Translations under genes and position numbers: made by a program
Part shown: piece after piece, positions 55,379-64,000 of the stretch
Position numbering within the stretch: the stretch's first letter is position 1
Layout: every line of letters begins with the position of its first letter
Assembly: GCA_963662815.2 (NCBI GenBank)
Contig: CAXXWA010000005.1
Coordinates: 310,001-374,000, forward strand
Direction: 5' to 3'
Length of the DNA stretch: 64,000 nt
Source: JAPPHA01 sp963662815
GTDB taxonomy: Bacteria > Pseudomonadota > Alphaproteobacteria > Rhodobacterales > Rhodobacteraceae
Notes under the pieces: model-generated
Told to the model about the DNA's origin: nothing
Seen by the model: the letters and a program-made list of their open reading frames with translations, nothing else
Databases searched by the model: none

Positions 55379-55471
55379 ATCAAGGTCACCGACGATCAGA
55401 TGAACGGGCTTTCGATCCGGCGGACGGGTTTCCATTGCGAGTGGAACTACACGTTCACGCCGCGCAACTGA
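55379..55471 (+). pseudogene. C-terminal fragment of an ISAzo13-type transposase
   Basis: A 30-codon stretch reads IKVTDDQMNGLSIRRTGFHC, then EWNYTFTPRN and stop. The FH-x-EWNYT-x-x-PR ending is how I remember the C-terminus of ISAzo13 (Rhodopirellula-type) transposases. Nothing else of the element is seen. It directly follows the broken gene before it, so the element may have caused that damage. Confidence 0.5.
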
Positions 55472-55545
55472 ATGGACAAGTCATTTATTCGAGATTCCCA
55501 AGAAGTATTGTGTCCAAACGACGGACCGCTGAATGCAGGTCATGT

Positions 55546-56577
55546 TCAATTGAAGACGGTGTCACGAACTATGCAAGAAACGGGCAATCTCGTCTCTTGC
55601 GACTCGCTGGCTCGCTGAGCGATATGTGAAGCCATGTATCCGTCGATGAGATTCGGCCTAACTGCATCGCAATTGCTGACCGCATCGAGGAATGCGGTAG
55701 CCTGGATCAAGTAGGCCTCGGGATAGCGGGCAAACCAGTCGGGTGAGATCAGGCCGCGGTGCAGGCCGCTCGCATTTTCGTGCAAAACCAACGGCTCGGC
55801 AGGATTGGCAACGGCCAGACGGCCGCCGGCGCCAAAAGCTTCAACGCGTTGGTCATACCCGTAACTCGTGCGCCAACTGTTCTGGATGACGACCTGCTGT
55901 CCGCGGGCGCCGCGCATCATCGTGGTTGCCGTGTCGATATGTCCCAAGCTGGCATAGCGCGGATTGATCAAGGCGCCGCCCAGGCACATGAGCTCGCAAA
56001 TCTCGTCATCGAGCAACCAGCGCGCGAGGTCGAAGTCGTGGATTGCCGTTTCGAAAAACAGCCCTGCGGACTTGGCGAGCGACTCCAAAGACGGGGCAAT
56101 GTAATCTCGACTTACGATCTGCAGCTGTTCGATTTCGCCGATGTCTCCAGCCAGGATCCGTCGTTTCAGCTCCGCCATGTGCGGGTCAAAACGGCGGTTG
56201 AAACCCACCTGAATTCGATCTGGGAAAGGTCTCAGTGTTGGCATCGCGGCATCGATGGATGCCATGTCGTCTCCCAGCGGTTTCTCGCAGAACACATAGG
56301 CTCCAGTCGGGACGATCCGTACCAGTTGCTCCACATGTGCCGCCGGCGGCGTTACGACAAAAAATGCGTCGAACATGCTTGAGGACAGCGCTTGCGCTAA
56401 CGGCAACCATGCCACTCCGAGTTCACCTGCCAGTGCCCGGGCGGTTGAGGGATCGATATCGCAAAGGCTGAGGCTGGACACGTTGGAATGCCTGAGAATG
56501 GCCTCACCGTGAAGCCGTCCCATGCTGCCGCATCCCACAAGGCAGACTCTGAGCTCGCGTTTCTCAGCCGTGGTCAT
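55546..56577 (-). CDS. Gfo/Idh/MocA oxidoreductase (inositol 2-dehydrogenase-like)
   Basis: The product has 343 residues from ATG 56577. It has Rossmann RVCLVGCGSMGRLHGEAIL, the catalytic GAYVFCEKPLGDD (EKP motif), QVGFNRRFDPHM and ETAIHDFDLARWLL with HDFD. It oxidises an inositol-like sugar with NAD. The start lies 14 bases inside the end of the iolE-like gene, so the two are coupled. It appears complete, unlike the other Gfo/Idh gene in this window. Confidence 0.85.
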   Translation of the reverse strand: MTTAEKRELRVCLVGCGSMGRLHGEAILRHSNVSSLSLCDIDPSTARALAGELGVAWLPLAQALSSSMFDAFFVVTPPAAHVEQLVRIVPTGAYVFCEKPLGDDMASIDAAMPTLRPFPDRIQVGFNRRFDPHMAELKRRILAGDIGEIEQLQIVSRDYIAPSLESLAKSAGLFFETAIHDFDLARWLLDDEICELMCLGGALINPRYASLGHIDTATTMMRGARGQQVVIQNSWRTSYGYDQRVEAFGAGGRLAVANPAEPLVLHENASGLHRGLISPDWFARYPEAYLIQATAFLDAVSNCDAVRPNLIDGYMASHIAQRASESQETRLPVSCIVRDTVFN

Positions 56578-57487
56578 GGCTTCGGTTCCTGTCAAACGGG
56601 ATGGCATGGCGGTCAAGCAGTCCGGAAATATGCGAAAACCCGGTTTTGGCCATGGTCAGGGGTGGCGCCTTCGCAGGGTCCTGTTCTGCTTCGACCACGA
56701 GCCAGCCATCGTAGCCGTTTTCAGCAATTTTCTTGATGAGAGGAATGTAGTCCAGGTCACCGTCTCCGGGAACCGTGAAGACACCTTCATGTACCGCCTC
56801 TTCAAATGTGCGGCTGCGCGGGTCGAGCGCGTCACGGACAGACGTACGAATGTCCTTGAGATGAATGTGGGAAATCCGGTTCCACCATCTATCCATGACG
56901 ACTCTGTAGTCGCCTCCTGCCATTGCCACGTGACCGGTGTCGAGAAGCAGGCGAAGCGGCTCTCCTGCAGCGGACATGAACCGTTCAATTTCGTCAACGG
57001 TTTCCACCGGCATCATGACATGGGGGTGATAGACCAGTGTCAGGCCGGTTTTCTCTACAAGACTTGCGAAGTCCGTCACGCGCCGGGCGTAGATTTGCAG
57101 GTCAAGCCCTTCCAGAGGCGGCGTCTGAGCAAGCACCGCCTTGGAACCTCCGACCGGTCCGGCTGCGCATTCACCGTAGACCATGACATCGCACCCGAGC
57201 GCGACGAGATGTCCAACCATTGGCAACGCGTCTGGCCATTCATCCTCTACCGGTCTCTCGGCAAGGAATCCGGAATACCAGGACGTGACTGGTACAAGTC
57301 CGTGACTTGCGAGGGTTTCCTTGACGGTCTCAGGCTGCTTTGGGAACTTGCGGCCCAGCTCGATGCCGGTGAACCCGGCCTGTGACGCTTCGGCAATGCA
57401 AGTTTCGTAGCTGATGTCGTCGCCGAGTTCCAATATCCCTTCGTTGGTCCAGCTCAAGGGACTGATGCCAAGCTTCATCCTGTTCAT
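56564..57487 (-). CDS. iolE: Inosose dehydratase-like sugar isomerase/epimerase (IolE type)
   Basis: The product has 307 residues from ATG 57487 (or 304 from ATG 57478). It is a xylose-isomerase-like TIM barrel: MKLGISPLSWTNEG, GFTGIELGRKFP, LVYHPHVMMPVET with metal His, LLLDTGHVAMAGGD with Asp/His, and ISHIHLKDIR. The openings ISPLSWTN and ELG-x-KFP are typical of IolE, which dehydrates 2-keto-myo-inositol. Together with the downstream dehydrogenase it suggests inositol breakdown. Other iol genes are not in this window. Confidence 0.82.
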   Translation of the reverse strand: MNRMKLGISPLSWTNEGILELGDDISYETCIAEASQAGFTGIELGRKFPKQPETVKETLASHGLVPVTSWYSGFLAERPVEDEWPDALPMVGHLVALGCDVMVYGECAAGPVGGSKAVLAQTPPLEGLDLQIYARRVTDFASLVEKTGLTLVYHPHVMMPVETVDEIERFMSAAGEPLRLLLDTGHVAMAGGDYRVVMDRWWNRISHIHLKDIRTSVRDALDPRSRTFEEAVHEGVFTVPGDGDLDYIPLIKKIAENGYDGWLVVEAEQDPAKAPPLTMAKTGFSHISGLLDRHAIPFDRNRSHDHG

Positions 57488-57556
57488 TACGGAAATGTCC
57501 TGGGTCGTTGTATGTGCCGGGTTCGATTTGAATATCAAGCGTATGTAGTTACAGTT

Positions 57557-58263
57557 ATGGAGGCAAGACAACATCCCGTTTCGGGCACGTCCGTCTTGTT
57601 GTCCTTCGGCGACATGTCGCCTCTTGCCGCAAGGAACTGGGACACAGGGTCCATCCTGATCTGCCAGGGCCAGACGCTGAGAGAGGCCTTTGAGGTTTTG
57701 GAAAATGGCGCCTATATCATTGTTGCCGAGGGTGCCGAGGTCGGTGGTCTCGAAGGAGAACGTGCTGCACTTCCATTGATCCCGGTCGGTGCCGCAGGAG
57801 GAGTTGCAGGCAGACTTGGCCTCGCCGCTGCCCTGATGCCGGATGCGGAGGCAGCAATGATCGCCACCCGGTTCTGCGGGCGCCGAAGGAGGCACTTGGT
57901 CATGGAAACCAGAATGTGCCAATCGTAATCTCCGGCGACGACAACACGCTTCGGACCCGGATCTTCGAAACGGCCCGGACCATTGCTTGGCCGGAACGTC
58001 TTGCCGGCTGCGCCATCCGCAACCGCTTAACCGACACCTGGCGTGGCCGCGACGAGGAACAATGGGCCGAAGGCGAATCCGAGCGTGAGCGGTTAATCGC
58101 GGCGCTTGGCAGCAGCGAGATTGACGCGGTGGTGACTTTTGCCGGCGAGGGGATTGACCTGATTTTCGATCTCTGGGCACCGGTGCGCTGGATTGGCGGA
58201 TGGTCGACGAAACGGTCGACGCGCTTGCCAATGTTCTCTCCCGGTGTCTCGTCCCGGGCGTGA
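57557..58263 (+). pseudogene. Nitronate monooxygenase fragment, frameshifted
   Basis: The first piece reads VLLSFGDMSPLA, then ICQGQTLREAFEVLENGAYI and VAEGAEVGGLEGERA (the FMN-binding AQG-x-EAGGH region), and GRLGLAAALMPDAEAAMIAT. The second, in another frame from about 57916, reads SGDDNTLRTRIFETARTIAW and the C-terminal RNRLTDTWRGRDEE. The N-terminal 100 or more residues are gone. The original enzyme would have oxidised nitroalkanes using FMN. It is inactive. Confidence 0.7.
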
Positions 58264-58409
58264 CGGAGACCTGAGGTCGAATTGCTTCCAGAGTTTGATG
58301 CCGGGGAATGTGAGATGGAGATTTCTGTTTTCACTCCTTTCGACTTTTCCGTAAACTCCCGAATTCTAGCAAGAAGACCCTCTTCACTTTCTCCCAGACC
58401 CGCTTCGCT

Positions 58410-58784
58410 ATGGGGAACAATACCGTCGCATTTGACGCTCGGGCATTTTTCTTCAGGACGGCCCACGGACGACGCGTGGCAGGCTGGCGGCGCGGAACCT
58501 TGCCCGAGTATCCCAGAGTGCCATTTTTCACGGTCTCTCCGGACTGAACCTGCGAGGTGCTCTCGCTTTCCTCCCGGCGCATCGACCAGAACGAGGAACG
58601 CTTCATCTACGTCTGCGAGGGCGTTTCCCGTCTCTGGTTCGTCGATCCCGACGCCAGGACGATGGAACAGCTCGAGCTCGACATGCGACGCCGACGCTGC
58701 TCGCAACGCTGGCTGACGATGCGCCCTGGCCGCCCGGCACGTCCGCCGAGTGCTTATGTCAGGCGCCGTCGAATCTTCTCATGA
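58410..58784 (+). pseudogene. Uma2-family (DUF820) putative nuclease fragment
   Basis: One frame reads VAGWRRGTLPEYPRVPFFTV, then SPD, then a TGA where homologues have Trp, then TCEVLSLSSRRIDQNEERFI and GVSRLWFVDPDARTMEQLEL. These are the core strands and the E-x-L-S motif of Uma2 endonuclease-like proteins. One TGG-to-TGA change is enough to explain the stop. The 5' part is missing and the 3' end is scrambled. Uma2 proteins are multiplied in some genomes and their role is unknown. Confidence 0.65.
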
Positions 58785-59054
58785 AACAAAACTGTATCGA
58801 GGCGTCTTTGGGTCGACGAAGGGGCGTCTGCAACAATTGCCTAATTTGCGGCAGAATGTTGCCTCTTTCAAGTCAGACCCGGACCTGAACCACGGATTTT
58901 GTGGCCGTCACACGCAACCGACTAGAGATTCAAACGATATCTTGTTCGGTTTCGCATGCGACCGGATTCATCGCTGGTCCAATATATTGCGATTGAATCC
59001 TTGTATTGGAGACTTCATGCCTGTATTTGGTGTGAACGCGCGTGCACACAATTC
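58785..59054. other. Gap without gene
   Basis: The stretch is lower in GC than its surroundings and holds no supported gene. It must carry the promoter of the next two genes. Confidence 0.4.
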
Positions 59055-59345
59055 ATGATCCGGAAAATCGAAGTGCGCCAGAATCTGCTCATCCTTTATC
59101 TCTATAACTCCGCGCTCGATTCCCGAGTTGTCGGGTGGACGCGGTATGACGGCGACACGGACACGCCACCTGTTTCCGGTGACGAGGATGAACCGCCCTA
59201 TGCAACAGGATTGGATGCACTGCGTGACGGATGGCGCGCGATTCAATTCTCTGCTCTCGAGCCCCGAACCGGCGAATTGAACTACCAGCCCGGTTGGCAG
59301 TCCTTCGAGGTCATTCTGGAGAAACTTGTGGAGACACCGAGATAA
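59055..59345 (+). CDS. Small hypothetical protein
   Basis: The product has 96 residues from ATG 59055: IRKIEVRQNLLILYLYNSAL, an acidic loop (DGDTDTPPVSGDEDEPP), and a compact end with WRAIQFSAL and QPGWQSFEVILEKL. There is no signal or membrane segment. I do not recognise the family. It overlaps the start region of the dioxygenase gene that follows, so the two are probably co-transcribed and may act together. Confidence 0.5.
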   Translation: MIRKIEVRQNLLILYLYNSALDSRVVGWTRYDGDTDTPPVSGDEDEPPYATGLDALRDGWRAIQFSALEPRTGELNYQPGWQSFEVILEKLVETPR

Positions 59346-60211
59346 AACGCCTTGGCACTGGCGAAATTATTCGCTTCGTAAGGGATGGATATCTGAAACT
59401 GGACGGTCTGCTGTCCAGGAATCTTTGTGGTGCCTTTCGTGACGCCTATGTCAAGGATTGTACGGACGACAGATGCGGCCGTGCGCTATTGCCCGTCGTA
59501 CCTTGGGGTACGCCGCTCGCCAGTGCATTTGACGATAACGAAGTTCTTTCCTGCGTTTTCGCGTTGCCTGAACTCGCAGGCGCGGTCCACTCGCTTCTCG
59601 GGCCGGGATGCAGGGTCGATCACCATGTCACGCATATCCGCGAACCCAACCAGGGAGTGTCGCAGCATCTTCATTGTGACGCGATGATCGATGCACGAGA
59701 CGCCGCATTCGATATCCAGATCATGATCTACCCGCAGGATGTGACACGCGAGATGGGCGGAACGCTGGTCATTCCTGGCAGCCACACGCGCAAGGCCGGG
59801 GAAACCAGCATCGCCCGGTATCAGAACCTGGCGGGCCAGGTTCGGTTGACCGGTACTGCCGGTACTGTCCTTATCCTGCATCACAATCTCTGGCATGCCG
59901 GGCGGCGCAACGCGAGCAACAGCGTGCGCGCCATGTACAAGATGCGCCTGAACCCCTCCGGTCCGCAGACCGGCCATTGGGACATGTCAGACTACGATGC
60001 CGCAGAAGCCCGCGCACCAAAACCGTTGCATTCTCCGGCCACGGACAAGCATGACGTGCAGGGGCAGTTGTCATTTTTCCATCCTTGGGCAGACATTCGG
60101 AGCGCGCATCTCGACATAATCCAGCGAACCCGGCTTTGGAGACTGTTGAGCGGAGACGAAGGATTCTCGGTTCACCACTTCCTGTCCAGGCTGGAAAACG
60201 AACGGGCCTGA
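59231..60211 (+). CDS. Phytanoyl-CoA dioxygenase (PhyH) family protein
   Basis: The iron and 2-oxoglutarate binding set is visible: HLHCDAMID gives His-x-Asp, LVIPGSHTRKAG follows, and NLWHAGRRN gives the distal His with the nearby Arg. It opens its family domain with EIIRFVRDGYLKLDGLL. About 288 residues belong to the family. From ATG 59231 there are 326, the first 38 overlapping the upstream gene. No usual start codon lies closer to the domain, so the true start is uncertain. Fe(II)/2-oxoglutarate oxygenases of this family hydroxylate small organic substrates; this one's is unknown. Confidence 0.75.
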   Translation: MARDSILCSRAPNRRIELPARLAVLRGHSGETCGDTEIKRLGTGEIIRFVRDGYLKLDGLLSRNLCGAFRDAYVKDCTDDRCGRALLPVVPWGTPLASAFDDNEVLSCVFALPELAGAVHSLLGPGCRVDHHVTHIREPNQGVSQHLHCDAMIDARDAAFDIQIMIYPQDVTREMGGTLVIPGSHTRKAGETSIARYQNLAGQVRLTGTAGTVLILHHNLWHAGRRNASNSVRAMYKMRLNPSGPQTGHWDMSDYDAAEARAPKPLHSPATDKHDVQGQLSFFHPWADIRSAHLDIIQRTRLWRLLSGDEGFSVHHFLSRLENERA

Positions 60212-60270
60212 ACAAGGTTCGGCAACGGATCGTCCACGAGACGGGGAACGGCTTGAAGAAGGAAGTGCGA

Positions 60271-61297
60271 ATGTCAATGCTGCCGCGATCGGTTATGGGA
60301 AGACGTGCCCGCGCGACCGATGTGGAGGAGCTGGCCGGCGTGTCTCGCTTGGCGGTGTCACGCGCATTTTCGCAGACAGCCTATACTATATCGCTCCGGA
60401 AACGCGGGCCAAGGTTCTGGAAGCCGCCGCCGAGTTGAGTTGCGGGCCCGACAGCCTGGCGAGCAGCCTGGCCAAGGGCAGGACAAACATCGTTGCCGTC
60501 GTCATTAATCAGGTCGATGCGATCACAGGGCCGAGTCTTCACTCCGCGCTTATCCGGCCGCCTTCCCGTTGTGTTGAACCTGTCACCGACGGACGATGGC
60601 TCAACTTCGCTGAAAAGACACCGGACATTCCCAGTCGAGGGGTTGATCGTCATGTCGGATTCGGTCTCGGTCGAGGTCGCCCGCCACGCGGTGCCATACG
60701 TGCGTCCGATTATGCTGAATTTCGAGAGAAACAGCGCCGATGTTGACAGTATAGTAACAATAGTAACCAACGACGCCGCGGGCATCTCGCAGATGGTGAA
60801 TCACCTGTGGGAAACCGGGCATCGCTCGGTCGGATTCTTGGCCGGACGTTCATCATCGATCTCGTCGACCATGCGGCGGAATGCGCTTGCCCTGGAGGTC
60901 GCGAAAGGGAACGTGCCTGGCCGTCGAGGCAAGTGGTGAATTCACCTACGATCAGGCCTTCGAGGCAGTTCCGGCCCTTGTAGAGCGCGAGAAGCTGCCT
61001 GACGCGAAATTTTGCGCCAATTACTTGATGGCCTTCGCCGTAAAGGATTATCTTCGGCTCAACACGCGGCATCGCGTCGCTGATGATGTATCGATCATCG
61101 GGTTCGGCGACGTGTTCATGGCAAGCTGGCCGATCTACAACCTGTCAACCATCCGCCAGGAAGTCGACAGAATGGCTGCCGCGGTCATCTAGATTCTCGA
61201 GCATCGACACAATCCGCAAACCAGGAAGTTCGATCCGCCGACAAAGGTGGCGGGATTGGTCTTGCGCGGAAACATAGGACGACGTTCGCAATTGACC
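60271..61297 (+). pseudogene. LacI-family regulator, multiply frameshifted
   Basis: ATG 60271 follows AAGGA. The helix-turn-helix VEELAGVSRLAVSRAFSQTA is intact. Then the frame changes: SPETRAKVLEAAAELSCGPD, ASSLAKGRTNIVAVVIN; next frame FPVEGLIVMSDSVSVEVARH and HLWETGHRSVGFLAGRSS; next frame DDVSIIGFGDVFMASWPIYN and STIRQEVDRMAAAVI. A TAG at 61192 then precedes readable C-terminal residues. At least three shifts and one stop show it is dead. It would have controlled the nearby transporter or sugar genes. Confidence 0.8.
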
Positions 61298-61451
61298 TGA
61301 CCGGCGCACAATTCTTGCGACCGCAATCAATCTGTCACCCGTTTGAAACATTTTGGGCATTGTATGGCTGGAGTTGACAAGTTTGCACGCGTGTGCAGAC
61401 TTCCAAGGAATTGCATTTTCCTAAGGCCATGGGCCAGAAAGGGTCAAAGAG
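61298..61451 (+). promoter_or_regulatory. Promoter region of the peptide-type ABC importer
   Basis: TTGACA (61374-61379) is followed by a near-palindromic TTTGCACGCGTGTGCAGA with a CG centre, as in LacI-type operators. A good -10 is not obvious. The broken LacI gene directly upstream could have been its regulator (inference). Confidence 0.45.
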
Positions 61452-63380
61452 ATGAACAAACGTTTACTCCTAACCGCAGCAAGCTGTGCTGCCGTCACCT
61501 TTGGAATGATGTCCGCCGCGGCCGCCCAGACCTGCTCCGAATACAACGAATCGCCCATGCTGGCAGAACGCGTTGCAAACGGCGATCTTCCTCCGGTCAG
61601 TGAGCGGCTGCCAGTCGAACCACTAGTTGTCGAGCCGGCCGAGCAAATCGGCGTTTACGGTGGGACGATGGTCGACACCACAGGTGGCAACCGACTGGCC
61701 GAGTTTCGTCACTTCGGTTATGAGCCGCTGGTACGTTGGTCGGTTGACGGCGGCGAAGTGCTGCCGAACGTCGCAAAAGGCTGGGATGTCTCTGACGATG
61801 CAACCTCTTACACATTCCATCTGCGTGAAGGCATGAAATGGTCGGACGGCGAAGACTTCACTGCCGACGACATCATTTTCTGGTGGGAGCATGTTGAAAC
61901 CAATACCGACATCCAGTCGAAGCCACGCGGTTTCTTCATCGTCGATGGCGAACCGGCAACGGTGACGAAGATTGACGAATACACCGTCGAATTCAAGTGG
62001 TCGAAGCCGCACGGACTGTTCCTTGAGAACATGTCGACCTCTTATGGTGTGCGCGTCGTCCAGTTCGCGGAACACTACCACCGGCAATTCATAAAGTCGC
62101 TGAATCCTGATGGTGTCGCCGAACTTCTCGCAGCTGCCAATACGGAAGACTACACTCAGTGGTGGGCCGCAAACGTGGGCTCGTACGGCAAACAGTCGGA
62201 ATACAACAACCCGGAACGGCCGTTTGTCCAGGCCTGGATCCCGACCGAACCGTTCCTGGGAAAGGAGAGGTTCACGTTCCAGCGCAATCCCTACTACTTC
62301 AAGGCCGACACTGCCTGCAATCAACTGCCCTATATCGACGCGCGCACATGGGTTCTGGTTTCGGATCCTGAAGTTCAACTGGCCAAGACGCTGGCGGGCG
62401 AGGTCGACATCTCGCGCGTGAACATCTCTACACCGGCCAATCGGGGTGTGATGTTCCAGAACATGGAACAGGGAAGTTACCGCTTCGTGACGGCAAATTC
62501 TGCCGACAAGAATGTCGCTGACTTGCGTTTCCCGCTTCATTATCCGACGGATCCGGTCAAGGCAGGGATCTATGCCGACAAGAACTTCCGCATCGGTTTG
62601 TCGCACGCGATTAACCGGCAGGAACTGATCGACGTGATCTTTCTGGGTCAAGGCATACCCTACCAGATCGCGCCGCGACCAGAATCTCCGCTCTATAGCG
62701 AACAGCTGGCAACCCAGTTTACCGAGTATGACCCCGACCTGGCCAATTCGCACCTGGACATGGTGCTGCCGGAGAAAGACGGTGACGGTTTCCGCCTGCG
62801 CCCAGACAACGGCGAGCGCTTTACCGTGGTCGTTGACGTCAATAACGAGTTCAAGTCGGACTGGGGCGACATGATGGAACTGATCGAGGGTTACTGGGAG
62901 GCAGTTGGTGTAGACGTCTTCCTCAACGTCATCTCCGATGCGGTTTCGGTCGCCCGACGCACCGATCCCGATCGTGACGTGTTCCTTTGGCTTGCCGAGA
63001 ACGGTTCTGGTCGCCTTCCGTTGCTGGATGCCGAGGAGATGATGCCTCGCGACAAGACTTGGACCGAGGATTGGGAAAAGTGGTATAACTCAGGAGGAGC
63101 GGAAGGCGTGGAGCCGCCGGCAAACTATGCACGCGCATGGGAACTGCAGGACGCAATCCCGACTCTCTTTGGCGACGCGCAAATAGAGGCGTGGGATGAA
63201 CTGATGCAAATCACTACCGACGAGTTTGCGCAGATCGGCATCGCACTGCCAATGGGCAACTACCGCGCCGTTAGCAACCGACTGCGCAATGTGCCGGAGC
63301 CACTTCTGGAAGGATGGCTCTACCCCGGCATTTCGCCGGCCAACTTCTCGACCTTCTACATCGAATCTTCGAGCCAGTAA
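61452..63380 (+). CDS. ABC transporter substrate-binding protein, family 5 (peptide/opine type)
   Basis: The product has 642 residues. A signal peptide (MNKRLLLTAASCAAVTFGMM, cleavage after AAAAQ or near) leads to a mature protein with EPLVRWSVDGGEVLPNVAKG, SDDATSYTFHLREGMKWSDG and EDFTADDIIFWWEHV, the signature run of SBP_bac_5 proteins. GLSHAINRQELIDVIFLGQG is also typical. It is longer than usual oligopeptide binders (about 500-550), as in a subgroup linked to sugar oligomers or opines. AAAGAG lies 6 bases before ATG 61452. It is periplasmic and works with the permease that follows. Confidence 0.88.
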   Translation: MNKRLLLTAASCAAVTFGMMSAAAAQTCSEYNESPMLAERVANGDLPPVSERLPVEPLVVEPAEQIGVYGGTMVDTTGGNRLAEFRHFGYEPLVRWSVDGGEVLPNVAKGWDVSDDATSYTFHLREGMKWSDGEDFTADDIIFWWEHVETNTDIQSKPRGFFIVDGEPATVTKIDEYTVEFKWSKPHGLFLENMSTSYGVRVVQFAEHYHRQFIKSLNPDGVAELLAAANTEDYTQWWAANVGSYGKQSEYNNPERPFVQAWIPTEPFLGKERFTFQRNPYYFKADTACNQLPYIDARTWVLVSDPEVQLAKTLAGEVDISRVNISTPANRGVMFQNMEQGSYRFVTANSADKNVADLRFPLHYPTDPVKAGIYADKNFRIGLSHAINRQELIDVIFLGQGIPYQIAPRPESPLYSEQLATQFTEYDPDLANSHLDMVLPEKDGDGFRLRPDNGERFTVVVDVNNEFKSDWGDMMELIEGYWEAVGVDVFLNVISDAVSVARRTDPDRDVFLWLAENGSGRLPLLDAEEMMPRDKTWTEDWEKWYNSGGAEGVEPPANYARAWELQDAIPTLFGDAQIEAWDELMQITTDEFAQIGIALPMGNYRAVSNRLRNVPEPLLEGWLYPGISPANFSTFYIESSSQ

Positions 63381-63398
63381 GCTGTCGGACACGACTTG

Positions 63399-63422
63399 GG
63401 AAAGGGCGTACGCGCCCTTTCC
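63399..63422 (+). terminator. Hairpin between binding-protein and permease genes
   Basis: GGAAAGGGCG and CGCCCTTTCC form a 10-bp stem with a TACG loop, 18 bases after the stop. No T run follows, so it more likely stabilises the upstream message or attenuates than fully terminates. Confidence 0.6.
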
Positions 63423-63446
63423 ACTGAGCCGCTGAGGAGACATAAC

Positions 63447-64000
63447 TTGGCACGCTTTCTAGCTCGCCGTCTCGTCCTGATGCTGCTCACCGTAATTGCG
63501 ATTTCCGTCATCTCATTCTTTATCATTGTCCTGCCGCCGGGAGATTTCGTTGACAGGCTCGTACAGGAGGCGAACCAGTATGGCGAGAACCTGGAGCCTC
63601 ACGAAATCGAAGACCTGCGCCGCAACTACGGATTGGACCGAAGCACGGTCGAGCAGTACTTCGTGTGGGTCCGGAATATCATTTTTCGCGGGGACTTCGG
63701 CTACTCGTTTGGTCGGGACCTGCCTGTCTCCGAACTGATCGGCCAGCGTCTCGGCCTGACGACTCTTCTTTCGGTCATTACCCTGCTTTTCATTTGGATC
63801 GTGGCAATCCCGGTCGGTATCTATTCGGCTGTGCGGAAATACTCTCTAGGTGACTACGTCTTCACTTTCTTGGGATTCATCGGCCTGGCCATTCCGAACT
63901 TCCTGCTGGCGCTGGTGCTGCTCTACATATCGTTCCGCTATTTCGGACAAAGCGTTGGCGGCCTGTTCTCACCGGAGTACGTGAATGCGCCCTGGACCCT
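63447..64000 (+). CDS. ABC transporter permease, DppB/OppB type, cut by the window edge
   Basis: About 184 residues are visible from TTG 63447, chosen because GAGGAG lies about 8 bases upstream and the sequence ARFLARRLVLMLLTVIAISV is the usual first helix. The periplasmic loop (LRRNYGLDRSTVEQYFVWVR, then GDFGYSFGRDLPVSELI) and the next helices (TLLSVITLLFIWIVAIPVGI; FTFLGFIGLAIPNFLLALVL) match dipeptide/oligopeptide permease B. The gene continues beyond the window, where a second permease and ATPases are expected. Confidence 0.88.
   Translation, partial: MARFLARRLVLMLLTVIAISVISFFIIVLPPGDFVDRLVQEANQYGENLEPHEIEDLRRNYGLDRSTVEQYFVWVRNIIFRGDFGYSFGRDLPVSELIGQRLGLTTLLSVITLLFIWIVAIPVGIYSAVRKYSLGDYVFTFLGFIGLAIPNFLLALVLLYISFRYFGQSVGGLFSPEYVNAPWT

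Noticed and set aside
1..64000. CRISPR arrays, tRNA and rRNA genes
   Set aside because: I looked for regularly spaced short repeats and for conserved tRNA or rRNA segments and saw none. A covariance-model scan would be needed to exclude small RNAs.

Overview
The window looks like a chromosomal segment of a high-GC alphaproteobacterium, by my estimate a little over 60% GC. Three things suggest this: a gph / glmU-glmS block, a complete leucine-isovalerate (liu) catabolic operon, and sugar, inositol and peptide uptake genes of the kind found in heterotrophic alphaproteobacteria. It is also full of insertion sequences, site-specific recombinases and broken genes, so this genome is undergoing mobile-element expansion and gene decay. 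I see no rRNA, tRNA or CRISPR array.

Region 1-6.5 kb is a defence and cargo zone. A large nuclease-like protein runs off the left edge. After it come two same-orientation copies of a short element with long terminal inverted repeats, which is MITE-like. Between the copies lie a GIY-YIG nuclease gene, an orphan TnpC-like transposition regulator and a higBA-type toxin-antitoxin pair.

Region 6.5-26.5 kb is a nest of mobile elements. In order it holds: a RIT element (three overlapping tyrosine recombinase genes between nested inverted repeats); an IS91-family unit with its own integrase; an intact IS110 transposase and a broken one, with strong palindromes between them; a frameshifted large serine recombinase with a small accessory gene; an IS4/IS1634-type transposase split by an IS66 element that left a target duplication; a C-terminally truncated phage-type integrase; and two intact IS1634-type transposases.

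Region 26.5-36.5 kb is one long minus-strand catabolic operon. From promoter to end it reads: Gfo/Idh/MocA dehydrogenase (broken), family I CoA-transferase, enoyl-CoA hydratase, aldehyde dehydrogenase (degenerate), sugar ABC importer (binding protein, two permeases, ATPase) and GMC oxidoreductase (broken and cut off). The promoter at 36397-36442 is well preserved and carries two LacI-type operators spaced by two helical turns. The importer and acyl-CoA genes look intact; the three oxidoreductases are damaged.

Region 37.8-46 kb holds a hipBA module and housekeeping genes: glmS, a glmU whose N-terminal nucleotidyltransferase signature is missing, and gph. Region 45.4-54.1 kb is the liu operon: ivd, acyl-CoA synthetase, mccB, mccA, a glutathione S-transferase, hydroxymethylglutaryl-CoA lyase and methylglutaconyl-CoA hydratase. 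A perfect 11-bp-arm palindrome stands just ahead of ivd. Together these genes take isovaleryl-CoA to acetoacetate and acetyl-CoA.

Region 54.1-64 kb mixes debris (an unidentified gene, an ISAzo13-like fragment, a nitronate monooxygenase, a Uma2 nuclease, a LacI regulator) with an inositol-type iolE-iolG pair, a PhyH-family dioxygenase, and the start of a peptide/opine-type ABC importer that runs off the right edge.
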